A stretch of DNA of 64,000 bases from Brevibacterium rongguiense (GCF_009857845.1 NZ_WWEQ01000002.1:41970-105969); one strand, 5' to 3'. Positions 52,012-61,460 are shown, counted from the first letter of the stretch. Notes: a model not told the origin generated them from the letters alone. A program made the numbers and translations.

Positions 52012-53694
52012 ATGACTCAGCGCCCCGGCCCCGTCCCCGACGACCACGCCCCGGATCACCGGGGAGCGGCCGGCCAGGGCCCGAATGATCAAGGTTCGAC
52101 CGGCCAGGGTCCGAATATCCAGGCTTGCAATGGCCAGGGTTCACACGCCCCGGACCCCAGCGGCCGGGGCTCGGGCGATGCGGACCCGCACAGCCGGGTC
52201 TCGAGCGGCCCGGGTTCGGACGCCTCGGCCCACGGCGGCCAGTGGCCCGGGAGCCAGCACCCCGGCGACCCCGTTGTCGGCCCGCCGGCGGGTGTGCGGG
52301 AACCGGGGACCGCCTCGGCGGCCCCCGGGGCGACGAGTCCCGGCGCGACGAGTCCCGGCGCGCAGAGTCCCAGTGCGGCGGCCCCGCCGGGTCCGCCTGG
52401 CCCGCCGGATGCGGCGGGACGGCGCGTGCTCGGCGTCGCCGCGATCGTCCTGCTGGCGCAGACCGCTCTCACGTCGATCGTGCCCGTCATCGCCCCGTTC
52501 GCCCGCGCGCTGGGGATCGCCGAATGGCAGATGGGCCTCGTCATCTCCGTGGCGGCCCTGTGCATCGTGCTCACCGGGCCGCGGTGGGGCCGTGCCGCGC
52601 AGCGCTGGGGGCCCAAGCGGGTCCTGGCCGTGAGCCTGGGCAACGGCATCCTCGCGATGGTCGCGTTCGCGCTCGTCGCCCAGGCGGGCCTCGCGGGGGC
52701 GCTGTCCGTGCTCACCGTGGTGGGCGGGCTCATCGCCTCGCGCGGGGTGTGGTTCGGCCTCAGCGAGGCGGCGCTCGTCCCCACGGCCCAGACCTACGTC
52801 GCCTCACTCACCGACAGCCGGGAGGCGCGCGTGCGCGGCATGGCCTCGATCGGCGCCGCGCAGGGAGTCTCCATGCTCATCGGCCCGGCCGCCGGCGGGC
52901 TGCTGGGCGGCATCAGCCTCATGGCCCCGGTCTGGGCCTCGCCCGGACTGCTGGCGGCCGCCCTCCTCATCGTGCTCATCGGCCTGCCGGCGCGCCGCGG
53001 GGCGGCCACCGACCCCACCGCGCGGGTCTCCCCGCTCGACCGCCGCGTGCTGCCATACCTGGTCGTCTCGTTCGGCATGTTCACGGTGTTGGGCTTCGTC
53101 GACATCCTCATCGGCTTCGTCGCCCAGGACCGCCTGGGCCAGTCTCCTGAGCGCACGGCGCTCACCACCGGCCTCGCGCTCGTGGCCGCCGGCGTGGGGC
53201 TGGTCCTCAGCCAGACGGTCATCGTGCGCCTGCGCAGCTGGAGCCCGCGCGGCCTCATGCTCGTGGGCGCCATCGTGGCGGCCCTGGGCTTCGCGGGACT
53301 CGTGCCAGACCTCGGTGCCGTGGGCATCTTCGGCGGCGTCTTCCTCGCCGGCATCGGCATGGGCATGGCCTCACCGGGGGCCATCAGCGGCGCCACCCTG
53401 GTCGTGGGGCGCGCGGAGCAGGGCAGCATCGCCGGCCTCATCGCTGCCGTCAATGCCCTCACGATCATCGTCGCACCGCTGCTCGCCACCGTGCTCTACG
53501 GCTTCGCCCCGGCGGTTCCGCTGCTGCTCGGCACCGCCGCGGCCCTGGCGATCGCCGGGTTCGTCTGGGCCAGCCCCCGGCTGCGCCGCGATGGCGCAGC
53601 CCACGCGGGTGAGGCGGTGGACCCCGCGCTGGCGCAGGCGGGCCTGGCACAGGACGGGGGCGATCCAGGCGGTGCAGGCGCAGCCGTGGACTGA
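52012..53694 (+). CDS. MFS transporter with a long disordered N terminus
   Basis: 560 residues. Residues 1-138 are Gly/Pro/Ser/Asp-rich with degenerate short repeats (GQGPN, GSGD). A 12-TM MFS domain starts at about 139 (VLGVAAIVLLAQTALTSIVPVIAPFARALG) and contains the loop GPRWGRAAQRWGPKR. It resembles drug/metabolite exporters of the DHA1 group. It is an insertion relative to the compact crgA-sortase order seen in related genomes. ATG at 52012; the substrate is unknown. Confidence 0.85.
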   Translation: MTQRPGPVPDDHAPDHRGAAGQGPNDQGSTGQGPNIQACNGQGSHAPDPSGRGSGDADPHSRVSSGPGSDASAHGGQWPGSQHPGDPVVGPPAGVREPGTASAAPGATSPGATSPGAQSPSAAAPPGPPGPPDAAGRRVLGVAAIVLLAQTALTSIVPVIAPFARALGIAEWQMGLVISVAALCIVLTGPRWGRAAQRWGPKRVLAVSLGNGILAMVAFALVAQAGLAGALSVLTVVGGLIASRGVWFGLSEAALVPTAQTYVASLTDSREARVRGMASIGAAQGVSMLIGPAAGGLLGGISLMAPVWASPGLLAAALLIVLIGLPARRGAATDPTARVSPLDRRVLPYLVVSFGMFTVLGFVDILIGFVAQDRLGQSPERTALTTGLALVAAGVGLVLSQTVIVRLRSWSPRGLMLVGAIVAALGFAGLVPDLGAVGIFGGVFLAGIGMGMASPGAISGATLVVGRAEQGSIAGLIAAVNALTIIVAPLLATVLYGFAPAVPLLLGTAAALAIAGFVWASPRLRRDGAAHAGEAVDPALAQAGLAQDGGDPGGAGAAVD

Positions 53695-53825
53695 GGCGTG
53701 GGCCAAGCGGGAGTGCGGGCCCCTGGCCTGAGGCGCTGGCCGCCGCGCGCCGGTGCGGTTCGGCTTAGAATACGAGGGGACCGTGCGGGCGCCTGCCCGC
53801 TTGAGCAGCCGAAAGCAGATGATCA

Positions 53826-55223
53826 GTGGACCAGCCCATGAGCCGCCGCGAGCGGATTGCGCAGGAGCGCGCTGCCCAGGAGGCTCAGCGCGGAGGGACC
53901 CCCGCGTCCGCTGCGGATGCCGCGGAGCCCGCGTCCGGTCGGCCGCCTGTGGGTCGTCAGTCCGCGGTCCAGCCGACCGCCGGCGAGGCGGCCGCGCGGG
54001 GCGAGCAGCTCAGCGGCGAGCAGTCCCGCGGCGGACGGCGCGGCGCCGAGCATTTCAGTGCCGAGCAGGTGAGTAACGAGCAGTCGGGTGGCGAGCCCCC
54101 GACCGAGCGCTTCGATCCGATCGGCGGTGGACAGGGGTCCGCCGCCCGGCCCGTCATCCGCTCAGCGCAGCCCACCGGCCAGCAGGCGGCACTCGGCCAG
54201 GGCTACGGCACCGGCGGCCGCGCCTACGCGGGCAGCGCACCCCACGCGCCGGCGCAGCACCCGAACGCCGCGGCGCCCTCCGGCCCACCTGCGGGCGGTC
54301 AGGCGCATCCCCAGTCCGCGCAGTACGGCTGGCCCACCGCCGCGGCCCCCGCGGCCGCGGACTACTCGGCGCGGACCCAGCCGTGGGCCGGCCAGCAGCA
54401 GGCCCAGCCCGCGGCGCCCGCGGTGGCCGGGAGCACCTCGGCGGCGGGCGCCGGGGACTCCGGCGCTGGCGGTGGGAGCCGGAACCGGGAGTACGAGCCG
54501 CTGGGCCCCGTGCGCGGCACCATCCGCGCGTTCGGCGAGCTGTGCATCACCGCCGGCCTCGTCCTCATCCTCTTCGTCGTCTGGCAGCTGTGGTGGACCG
54601 ACTTCGCCGCGGACAACGACAACCAGAAGCTCGCGGACCAGCTGACCACGCAGTGGAAGGACAACCCCAAGGACGAACTGCCGGATGACCCGGACGAGCC
54701 CGTCGTGGGCAAGGCGCCGGAGGCGGAGAAGGCCTTCGGGATCGTCTACATCCCCCGCTTCGGCGACGACTACTACCGCACGCTCGCCGAGGGCGTCTCC
54801 CTGGACCCCGTGCTCAACAACATGGGCCTGGGCCACTACCCGTCCACCGCGATGCCCGGCGACGTGGGCAACTTCGCCCTGGCCGGGCACCGCGTGACGT
54901 ACGGCAAGCCGCTCAACCAGATCGCGGAGATGCGACCGGGGGACAAGATCATCGTGCAGACCGCGGATGGCTACTACACGTACACGTTCCGCAACTTCGA
55001 CATCGTCCTGCCCGATGACACCGACGTGCTCTCGCCCGTCCCGGCCTACCCCAAGTACAAGGGCAAGGACCGGATCATGACGATGACGGCGTGCAACCCC
55101 ATGTTCTCCGCGCGTGAGCGCTACATCGCCTACTCCGAGCTCACCGACTGGCGGCCGGCGTCCAAGGGCGCGCCCTCGGACATCAAGGACTCGCCCGCGT
55201 TCGCAGATGCAGGAGGCAAGTGA
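53826..55223 (+). CDS. Class E sortase
   Basis: 465 residues. It has a disordered Gly/Gln/Ala-rich cytoplasmic region of about 230 residues, a TM helix at about 236-256 and the sortase barrel outside. The catalytic triad is H355 (LAGHRVTYG), C423 (TMTACNP) and R430 (SARERY). It anchors proteins to peptidoglycan, with LAXTG-type motifs preferred in this class. Start: GTG at 53826; an ATG at 53838 is an equal alternative. TAGAAT at 53766-53771 is a likely -10. Its substrates are not visible in this window. Confidence 0.9.
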   Translation: MDQPMSRRERIAQERAAQEAQRGGTPASAADAAEPASGRPPVGRQSAVQPTAGEAAARGEQLSGEQSRGGRRGAEHFSAEQVSNEQSGGEPPTERFDPIGGGQGSAARPVIRSAQPTGQQAALGQGYGTGGRAYAGSAPHAPAQHPNAAAPSGPPAGGQAHPQSAQYGWPTAAAPAAADYSARTQPWAGQQQAQPAAPAVAGSTSAAGAGDSGAGGGSRNREYEPLGPVRGTIRAFGELCITAGLVLILFVVWQLWWTDFAADNDNQKLADQLTTQWKDNPKDELPDDPDEPVVGKAPEAEKAFGIVYIPRFGDDYYRTLAEGVSLDPVLNNMGLGHYPSTAMPGDVGNFALAGHRVTYGKPLNQIAEMRPGDKIIVQTADGYYTYTFRNFDIVLPDDTDVLSPVPAYPKYKGKDRIMTMTACNPMFSARERYIAYSELTDWRPASKGAPSDIKDSPAFADAGGK

Positions 55224-55225
55224 CC

Positions 55226-55396
55226 GTGTACGGATTCATCTGGCGCAACCTCCCCGGGCCGTGGTTCGTCCGCCTGCTCATCTGCCTCATCCTCATCGCC
55301 GCCGTGTGCTACCTGCTCCTGCAGTTCGTCTTCCCCGTCATCGCCCCGTACATGCCGTTCAACGGCGCCACGGTGGACGAAGGGGGCGGGCAGTGA
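55226..55396 (+). CDS. Small single-TM protein between sortase and trpG/pabA
   Basis: 56 residues: an aromatic N-terminal part (YGFIWRNLPGPWF), a strong TM helix at about 14-38, then a short tail ending DEGGGQ. AGGAGG at 55211-55216 gives 9-nt spacing to the GTG at 55226; the earlier GTG at 55220, overlapping the sortase stop, is too close. Its stop overlaps the trpG/pabA start. Similar tiny genes sit here in related genomes. Possibly a membrane partner of the sortase. Confidence 0.7.
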   Translation: MYGFIWRNLPGPWFVRLLICLILIAAVCYLLLQFVFPVIAPYMPFNGATVDEGGGQ

Positions 55397-56058
55397 GTGG
55401 AGCCGGTGCGCACATCCTCGTCGTCGACAACTACGACAGCTTCGTCTACACGCTCGTGGGCTACCTGCGCGAGCTCGGTGCGCGCACGACCGTCATGCGC
55501 AATGACGACTTCGATGCGGCCCAGCTCGACGAGCTGCTGCCCGGTTTCGACGGCGTGCTCCTGTCCCCCGGCCCCGGTGCGCCGGCGGATTCCGGGGTGA
55601 GCCCCGCGGTCATCGCCTGGGCGGAGGCCCACCGCCTGCCGCTGTTCGGCGTCTGCCTGGGCCACCAGGCCCTCGGCGAGGTCTTCGGCGCGACCGTGGC
55701 GCACTCGCCCACGCTCATGCACGGCAAGACCTCGCTCGTCGAGCACACCGGCGAGGGCATGTTCGCCCACTGCCGCAACCCGCTGACCGCCACCCGCTAC
55801 CACTCGCTGGCCATCGTCGACTCCACGCTGCCGGCCGAGGTCTTCGAGACGACCGCGCAGACCCGCGACGGCGTGGTCATGGCGATCGCGCACCGCACCG
55901 CACCGCTCTTCGGCGTCCAGTTCCACCCCGAGTCCGTCCTCACCGAGGACGGCTACCAGATGGTGGGCAACTTCCTCGCCGTCTGTGGGATGCCCGAGGC
56001 GGCCCAGGCCGCGCGGGGGCGCTCGCCCATTGCCTCGGCGGGCCTCAACCGGGCCTGA
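55393..56058 (+). CDS. trpG: Glutamine amidotransferase subunit of anthranilate/aminodeoxychorismate synthase
   Basis: A 221-residue class I amidotransferase. The start DNYDSFVYTL, the nucleophile Cys in GVCLGHQALGE, and the His-x-Glu of FHPESVLTEDG are all present. It supplies ammonia for anthranilate or p-aminobenzoate. The gene next to pknB in actinobacteria is named trpG or pabA, and no component I gene is close. Start GTG at 55393 (GTGA overlap). It converges on pknB. Confidence 0.92.
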   Translation: MSGAGAHILVVDNYDSFVYTLVGYLRELGARTTVMRNDDFDAAQLDELLPGFDGVLLSPGPGAPADSGVSPAVIAWAEAHRLPLFGVCLGHQALGEVFGATVAHSPTLMHGKTSLVEHTGEGMFAHCRNPLTATRYHSLAIVDSTLPAEVFETTAQTRDGVVMAIAHRTAPLFGVQFHPESVLTEDGYQMVGNFLAVCGMPEAAQAARGRSPIASAGLNRA

Positions 56059-56155
56059 GCCTGGGCTGCAGCCGCCGAGGCGCGGCCGACGGTCCGGCCT
56101 CGCCGGAACCTCCCATCTCGGCCCGGTTCCCGGCGAATCCCGGCCACGAGCGAGC

Positions 56156-58189
56156 TCACGAGCCCGGTCGCCCCGGCACGCGCACAGCGGCCGGCACCCG
56201 GATGGGTGCCGGCCGCTGAGGGCGAGGGCGAACGCACGGGCTACATGCGCCGCAGGCTCTCGATGAGCTCGTCGACGGCGCTCGAATCGCTGTCCGCATT
56301 CCCGGGATGGGGGCGGAGTCATCGCCGTCGGCCCCGTTGTTCTGGTCGGAGGGAACCGGGAGCGGGCCGCCGGTCGCCGAGGGCAGGGGCGCCTCGGTGG
56401 TGGGCTCCGGCGTGGGCGGGGCCTTTGCCACGGTCACCGTGATGGTGGCGTGCTGGTCGGTCTGCCCGCCGCCCTTGATGTTCTGCTGGAAGACCTTGCC
56501 CGCGTCGTGGTCCGCGGTCTCCTCCTCCTCGACCTGGCAGCCCAGCTGGTACTTGTCGTCCTTGAGGATCTTGCAGGCGTCGTCGCCGGACTTGCCGGTG
56601 ACGTCCGGGACGTCGACGAGGCCGGTGGAGAGCACCAGGTCGACGTTCGAGCCCTTCTTCACGGTCTTGCCCTTGCCCGGCTTCGTGGAGATGACGTTGC
56701 CCTTCTCCACGGTGGGCGAGTTCTTCTCCGTGTTGTTGCCGGCCTTGAGGCCCGCGTCGTCGAGCTTCTGGCGCGCCAGGGATTCGGTGTCGCCGCCGGT
56801 GTCCGGCACCTTGACCTCATCGGGACCGGTGGAGACGTAGAGCGTCACCGTGTCCCCGCGGCGCACCTCGGTGCCCGCGTTCGGATCGGTCTTGACGACG
56901 CTGCCGGAGTCGACGTCGTCGTCCGCGATCTCCTGCTGCTTGGACTGCAGCCCCTGCTCCTGCAGGTACTGCGCGGCGTCGTCGGCCTTGCGCTCGACCA
57001 GGTCGGCCAGGGCGAACGGGGGGTTCTCCTCCGGCTTCGTGGCGTTGTAGACCCACAGGCCCAGCCCCGCGAGCACGAGGACCATGAGCGCGGCGCCGGC
57101 CCACAGCCAGCCGCGCTTGCGGCGGGTGGCGGCCTGCTCTTCGGGCCCGGCGTCCGGCAGGGCGGACAGGCCCGAGGTCGCCGGATGGGGGTCCTGGCCG
57201 ATGCTCGCGACGGCGCCCGTGGGGGTGCCGCCCGTGGGCGCCGCCCCCTGGCCCATCGGCACCGGGAGGGGGGCCACGACGGTGGGCGGGGCCTGGGTGA
57301 TCGCCCGAGTGGCGTCCTCGCCGTCGATGGACAGCGGGCGGCCGTCGCGGGCCGCGAGGACGTCCTCGCGGAACGTGAACGCGTCCTGATAGCGCTTGTC
57401 GCGGTCCTTCTGCAGGGCGTGGAGGACCAGGCGGTCGACGCTAACGGGAATGCCCGCCACGAAGTCCGACGGGGGCCTGGGGGTCTCACCCACGTGCTGG
57501 TAGGCGACGGCCAGCTGCGAATCGCCGGTGAACGGCGGGCGGCCCGTGAGGAGCTCGTAGAGCAGGCACGCCGTCGAATACAGGTCCGAGCGGGCATCGA
57601 CGATCTCGCCGCGCGCCTGCTCGGGGCTCAGGTACTGGGCGGTGCCCACCACGGACTGGGTGTTCGTCAGGCTGCCGGTGTCCTCGAGGGCGCGCGCGAT
57701 CCCGAAGTCCATGACCTTGATGTCGCCGTCCGGGGTGAGCATGACGTTGCCCGGCTTGATGTCGCGGTGGACGATGCCGTTGCGGTGGCTGTACTCCAGC
57801 GGCGCGAGCACGCCCGCCGTGACGTCGAGGGCCTCGCGGACCGTGAGGTGGCCGTGGGCGGAGAGCACCTGGCGCAGGGTCTGCCCGTCGATGTACTCCA
57901 TGACGATGAAGGGCACCTGCACGGCGGAGCCGCCGGATTCCGTGAACGTCTCCTCGCCGGAGTCGTAGACGCCCACGATGCCGGGGTGGTTGAGGCCCGC
58001 GGCGGACTGCGCTTCGCGCTTGAGGCGCTCGTGGAACGACGGGTCGCGCGCCAGGTCGGAGCGCAGCAGCTTGATCGCCACCCGGCGCCCGAGGCGCGTG
58101 TCGAGTCCCGCGTGCACCTCCGCCATGCCGCCGCGGCCCAGCAGGTCGCGCACCTCATAGCGGTCGGAGAGAATCCTGGGCTCGCTCAT
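56156..58189 (-). CDS. pknB: Serine/threonine protein kinase PknB (probable 3' frameshift)
   Basis: 677 residues as encoded. The kinase domain covers residues about 11-270 (LGRGGMAEVHAG, VHRDIKPGNV, MDFGIARA). TM near 350-372 is followed by three extracellular PASTA repeats that sense cell-wall fragments. After APIPG (minus-strand C5 run at plus 56309-56313) the frame turns to Arg/Pro/Cys-rich nonsense for 47 residues. One extra base in that run would give GNADSDSSAVDELIESLRRM and a stop at 56241, just before a terminator. So either a true frameshift or a sequencing error. ATGA overlap with pknA. Confidence 0.92.
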   Translation of the reverse strand: MSEPRILSDRYEVRDLLGRGGMAEVHAGLDTRLGRRVAIKLLRSDLARDPSFHERLKREAQSAAGLNHPGIVGVYDSGEETFTESGGSAVQVPFIVMEYIDGQTLRQVLSAHGHLTVREALDVTAGVLAPLEYSHRNGIVHRDIKPGNVMLTPDGDIKVMDFGIARALEDTGSLTNTQSVVGTAQYLSPEQARGEIVDARSDLYSTACLLYELLTGRPPFTGDSQLAVAYQHVGETPRPPSDFVAGIPVSVDRLVLHALQKDRDKRYQDAFTFREDVLAARDGRPLSIDGEDATRAITQAPPTVVAPLPVPMGQGAAPTGGTPTGAVASIGQDPHPATSGLSALPDAGPEEQAATRRKRGWLWAGAALMVLVLAGLGLWVYNATKPEENPPFALADLVERKADDAAQYLQEQGLQSKQQEIADDDVDSGSVVKTDPNAGTEVRRGDTVTLYVSTGPDEVKVPDTGGDTESLARQKLDDAGLKAGNNTEKNSPTVEKGNVISTKPGKGKTVKKGSNVDLVLSTGLVDVPDVTGKSGDDACKILKDDKYQLGCQVEEEETADHDAGKVFQQNIKGGGQTDQHATITVTVAKAPPTPEPTTEAPLPSATGGPLPVPSDQNNGADGDDSAPIPGMRTAIRAPSTSSSRACGACSPCVRPRPQRPAPIRVPAAVRVPGRPGS
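56186..56217. terminator. Terminator hairpin at the pknB / trpG junction
   Basis: A 14-bp perfect stem (AGCGGCCGGCACCC and its complement) with loop GGAT. It lies inside the present pknB frame but just after the stop expected in the corrected frame, and between convergent genes. Confidence 0.85.
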
Positions 58190-59994
58190 GAATCTCCTCC
58201 GCTGCCCGCGCCGGAGCCGCTGTCCGAGCCGCCGGAGTCGCCGGCGCCGTTGTTGTCCGAACCGCCGCCGGCGTCGCCCCCGCTGCCGTTGTCGGAGCCG
58301 CCCGAGTCGCCTCCGCTGTCCGAATCGCTGCCCCCGTTGTCGGAGCCCGAATCGCCGGAGTCGCCGGAGTCGTTGCCGGACCCGGATCCGGAGTCGCTGC
58401 CGCTGTCGGAGCCCGAATCGGATCCGCTGCCGGAGTCCGAGTCGTCGTTCGACCCCGAGCCGCTGCCGGAGGTCTTCTTCGACGACGAGCCGCTGTCGTT
58501 GGACCCCGAGCCGCTGCCGGAGGTCTTCTTCGACGAGGACCCGCTGTCATTGGAGGACCCGGAGGAATCCTCGTTCGACGAGGAGCCCGAGCCGCGCGAG
58601 ACCTCGATCGTCACGCGGTCGCCCTTGGCGAACGTGTAGCCGTCATCGCCGCGGCGCACGCGGGTGACGGTGCCGGCATCGCGGCTCGAGCTCACGGTCA
58701 CGGCGCGCACCGTCAGGCCCAGCTGCTCGATGTTGCTCGTGGCGGACTCCTGGCTCAGGCCGATGTAGTCATCCGGGTCGAGGGTGACCGTCGCGCTGTC
58801 GGTCGTCTGGGACTGCTGCGCGGTGGGGCCGGGATCGGGCTGCGAGTCACCGCTCGTGGCAAACGTCCACACGCCCCACACGAGCAGCGCGAAGACGAGG
58901 ATGCTGGCCAGCACGATCGCGAAGACCTTGCCGCCGGACATCTTCCGCCGGCCGTCCTGGAGCTCATCGGGGCGCTGGGCGTCCGCGCCCTGCGCATCGG
59001 CGGCCTGCCCGTACTGGCCCGTGCCGGGCTGCTCGGAGCCGACGACGGGGTTCTGCGCGGTCACGGGCAGCACGCGCGTGGCCTGGTCCCCGACGCTGGG
59101 CTGGAAGGCGCGCGTGGCGTCCTCGCTGCCGGCGCCCTGGGCGAGCTGGGGGATCGCGGCCTGCGCGGCGGCGATGTCGCCGTTGGCCAGCGCGCGAGCG
59201 CCGGCCGCCACGGCGGCCCCGGAGTCCGGCCGCTGCTCGGGCTTCTTGGCGAGCATGAGGTCGACGAGGCGGCGGGCGGGCTCGGAGACGGTCTCGGGCA
59301 GCGGCGGGTGCTGCCGGTTGACCTGCGCGATGGCGATCTCCACCTGCGAGTCGCCGGTGAAGGGGCGCTGGCCGGCGAGCATCTCGTAGAGGATGACGCC
59401 CAGCGAGTACAGGTCGGACTGGGGCACCGAGCCCTTGCCGGTGGCCTGCTCGGGGGCCAGGTACTGCGCTGTGCCCATCACCTGGCCGGTCTTCGTCAGC
59501 GGTGCCTGGTCCGCGGCGCGCGCGATCCCGAAGTCGGTGATCTTCACGCGGAAGTCGGGCGTGATGAGCAGGTTGCCCGGTTTGATGTCGCGGTGGACGA
59601 CGCCCGCGCGGTGCGCGGCATCGAGGGCCTGGGCCGCCTGGGCGGTGACGTCGAGCGCATCGTGCTCGCTCATCCCGCCGTTGCGGTCGAGGATGGAGGA
59701 CAGCGGCTCACCCGGGACGTACTCCATGACGAGGTAGGGCGAGCCGTTCTCCTCGCCGTAGTCGTAGACGCCGGCGATCCCGGGGTCGGACACGGCGCCC
59801 ATGCTGCGGGCCTCCGCGCGGAACCGGTCGAGGAACGACTGATCGCTCAGGTACTCCTCTTTCATGATCTTCGCCGCGATCTGACGGTCGAGGATCGTGT
59901 CGCGGCCGCGCCACACCTCGCCCATCCCGCCCACGGCGATGCGGCTGGTGAGCTCGTACCGGCCGCCGAGCATCGTTCCGGGCTGGGGTCTCAT
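58186..59994 (-). CDS. pknA: Serine/threonine protein kinase PknA with Ser/Gly/Asp-rich tail
   Basis: 602 residues. The kinase domain covers residues 10-270 (IAVGGMGEVW, AAKIM, VHRDIKPGN, TDFGIARA). A Gln/Ala linker is followed by a TM at about 370-392 and one PASTA-like domain (LSQESATSNIEQLGL...). The last roughly 130 residues are a Ser/Gly/Asp/Asn repeat tail, probably exposed in the wall. Within it a 17-residue unit is duplicated. The start overlaps the pbpA stop (ATGA). Part of the pstP-rodA-pbpA-pknA-pknB operon that phosphorylates division and wall-synthesis proteins. Confidence 0.94.
   Translation of the reverse strand: MRPQPGTMLGGRYELTSRIAVGGMGEVWRGRDTILDRQIAAKIMKEEYLSDQSFLDRFRAEARSMGAVSDPGIAGVYDYGEENGSPYLVMEYVPGEPLSSILDRNGGMSEHDALDVTAQAAQALDAAHRAGVVHRDIKPGNLLITPDFRVKITDFGIARAADQAPLTKTGQVMGTAQYLAPEQATGKGSVPQSDLYSLGVILYEMLAGQRPFTGDSQVEIAIAQVNRQHPPLPETVSEPARRLVDLMLAKKPEQRPDSGAAVAAGARALANGDIAAAQAAIPQLAQGAGSEDATRAFQPSVGDQATRVLPVTAQNPVVGSEQPGTGQYGQAADAQGADAQRPDELQDGRRKMSGGKVFAIVLASILVFALLVWGVWTFATSGDSQPDPGPTAQQSQTTDSATVTLDPDDYIGLSQESATSNIEQLGLTVRAVTVSSSRDAGTVTRVRRGDDGYTFAKGDRVTIEVSRGSGSSSNEDSSGSSNDSGSSSKKTSGSGSGSNDSGSSSKKTSGSGSGSNDDSDSGSGSDSGSDSGSDSGSGSGNDSGDSGDSGSDNGGSDSDSGGDSGGSDNGSGGDAGGGSDNNGAGDSGGSDSGSGAGSGGDS
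58451..58552. repeat. Two tandem 51-bp units inside pknA
   Basis: Units 58451-58501 and 58502-58552 are nearly identical and encode the 17-residue unit DSGSSSKKTSGSGSGSN twice. Copy number could vary between strains. Confidence 0.85.
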
Positions 59995-61460
59995 TTGTCG
60001 ATCACCGCTTCCATGATGTCCTTGGCGATGGGGCCCGCCACCCGTCCGCCGGATGCCTCGCTGCCCGCGCTGCCGCCGTCCTCGACGACGACGGCGACCG
60101 CGACCTGCGGGTCGTCGGCCGGGGCGAAGGAGGTGAACCAGGCGTGCGGGGAGCCGCCCTCCGCGTGCTGCGCCGTGCCGGTCTTGCCGGCCACCTTGAC
60201 GCCGCTGATCTGGGCCGCGGTGCCGGTGCCGTCCTCCACGACGGACTCCATCATGTCCGTGAGGGAGTCCGCGGTTCCGGAGCTGATGGGCCGCGAGAAC
60301 TCCTTGGGGGAGGGCTTCTCGATGGTCTCGAGGGTCTTGGCGTTGCGCACCTGCTTGACGAGGTTGGGCGTCATCTCGCGGCCGCCGTTGGCGATCGCGG
60401 CGGCGACCATGGCCATCTGCATGGGCGTGGCGCGCACCTCGTACTGGCCGATCGCGGACATCGCCAGGCTGGGCTCGTTCGCATCCGCCGGGAAGGTCGA
60501 CGGCGAGACGGACAGCGGCATGTCGAAGCGCTTGCCGAAGCCGAACTTCTCCGCCTGCGCGTTGAGCGCCTTGCCGCCCAGGTCCATGCCGAGCTGGGCG
60601 AATGCGGTGTTGCACGAGATCGTCAGCGAGTGCTTGAGCGTGGCCCGGCCGTTCGAACCGCACGTCTCGCCGCCGGCGTTGCGCAGGGAGCGGCTGGTCT
60701 GGGGCAGCTTGAGCGAATCCGGCGCGGAGATCTCCGAATCGGGCTTGACGTCGCCCTTCTCCAGGGCGGCGGCGGCCGTGATGAGCTTGAACGTCGAGCC
60801 CGGCGGGTAGAGATTGCCGCCGATCGCGCGGTTGTACAGCGGCTTGCTCTTGGCGCCCTCGAGGCGCTGGTAGGCGTCCTGCGCGCTGCTGCGATCGTGC
60901 GTGGCCAGCGTGTTCGGGTCGAAGCCCGGGGTGGAGGCCATCGCGAGCACCTCGCCGGTCTTCGGGTTGAGGGCGACGGCGGCCCCGCGCTGATCGCCCA
61001 GGCCCTCCCAGGCCGCGCGCTGGGCCTTCGCGTTGATCGTCAGGTCGATGGCCGCGCCGGAGGGCTGCTGGCCGGTGAACCAGCTGCCCACGCGGTCGTA
61101 GAACATCGCGTCGGAGGTGCCGGAGAGCAGGTCGTTCTCCGAGCGCTCGAGCCCGGTGGTGCCGGAGACGATGGAGAAGTAGCCGGTCATGTTCGCGTAC
61201 GCCTTGGCCGACAGGCCGTCCCCGCCGTAGGTGCGCTGGTACTTGTACTCGTCGTCCACGGGGTTCGAGGCGGCCAGCTCCTTGCCGTCGACGAGGATGG
61301 GCCCGCGCGGACGGGCGAGCTCGGCGATGACCGTGCGGTTGTTCAGCGGGTTCTGCCGCAGGCTGTCCGCGGCGAAGTACTGGATGGCGCTCGTCGAGCC
61401 GAAGAGGAGGGCGAACAGGACGAAGCCCACGACGGCGACGTGCTTGAGCGGGTTCTTCAC
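59991..61460 (-). CDS. pbpA: Penicillin-binding protein PbpA (class B transpeptidase)
   Basis: 489 residues. N-terminal TM (about 8-25), then a pedestal domain. The transpeptidase has S222-x-x-K225 (PPGSTFK), SCN (ISCNTAF) and KTG (GKTGTAQHA), all intact. It cross-links septal/lateral peptidoglycan with RodA as glycosyltransferase partner and is regulated by the adjacent kinases. ATGA overlap with pknA; 4-nt overlap with rodA upstream. Confidence 0.95.
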   Translation of the reverse strand: MKNPLKHVAVVGFVLFALLFGSTSAIQYFAADSLRQNPLNNRTVIAELARPRGPILVDGKELAASNPVDDEYKYQRTYGGDGLSAKAYANMTGYFSIVSGTTGLERSENDLLSGTSDAMFYDRVGSWFTGQQPSGAAIDLTINAKAQRAAWEGLGDQRGAAVALNPKTGEVLAMASTPGFDPNTLATHDRSSAQDAYQRLEGAKSKPLYNRAIGGNLYPPGSTFKLITAAAALEKGDVKPDSEISAPDSLKLPQTSRSLRNAGGETCGSNGRATLKHSLTISCNTAFAQLGMDLGGKALNAQAEKFGFGKRFDMPLSVSPSTFPADANEPSLAMSAIGQYEVRATPMQMAMVAAAIANGGREMTPNLVKQVRNAKTLETIEKPSPKEFSRPISSGTADSLTDMMESVVEDGTGTAAQISGVKVAGKTGTAQHAEGGSPHAWFTSFAPADDPQVAVAVVVEDGGSAGSEASGGRVAGPIAKDIMEAVIDK

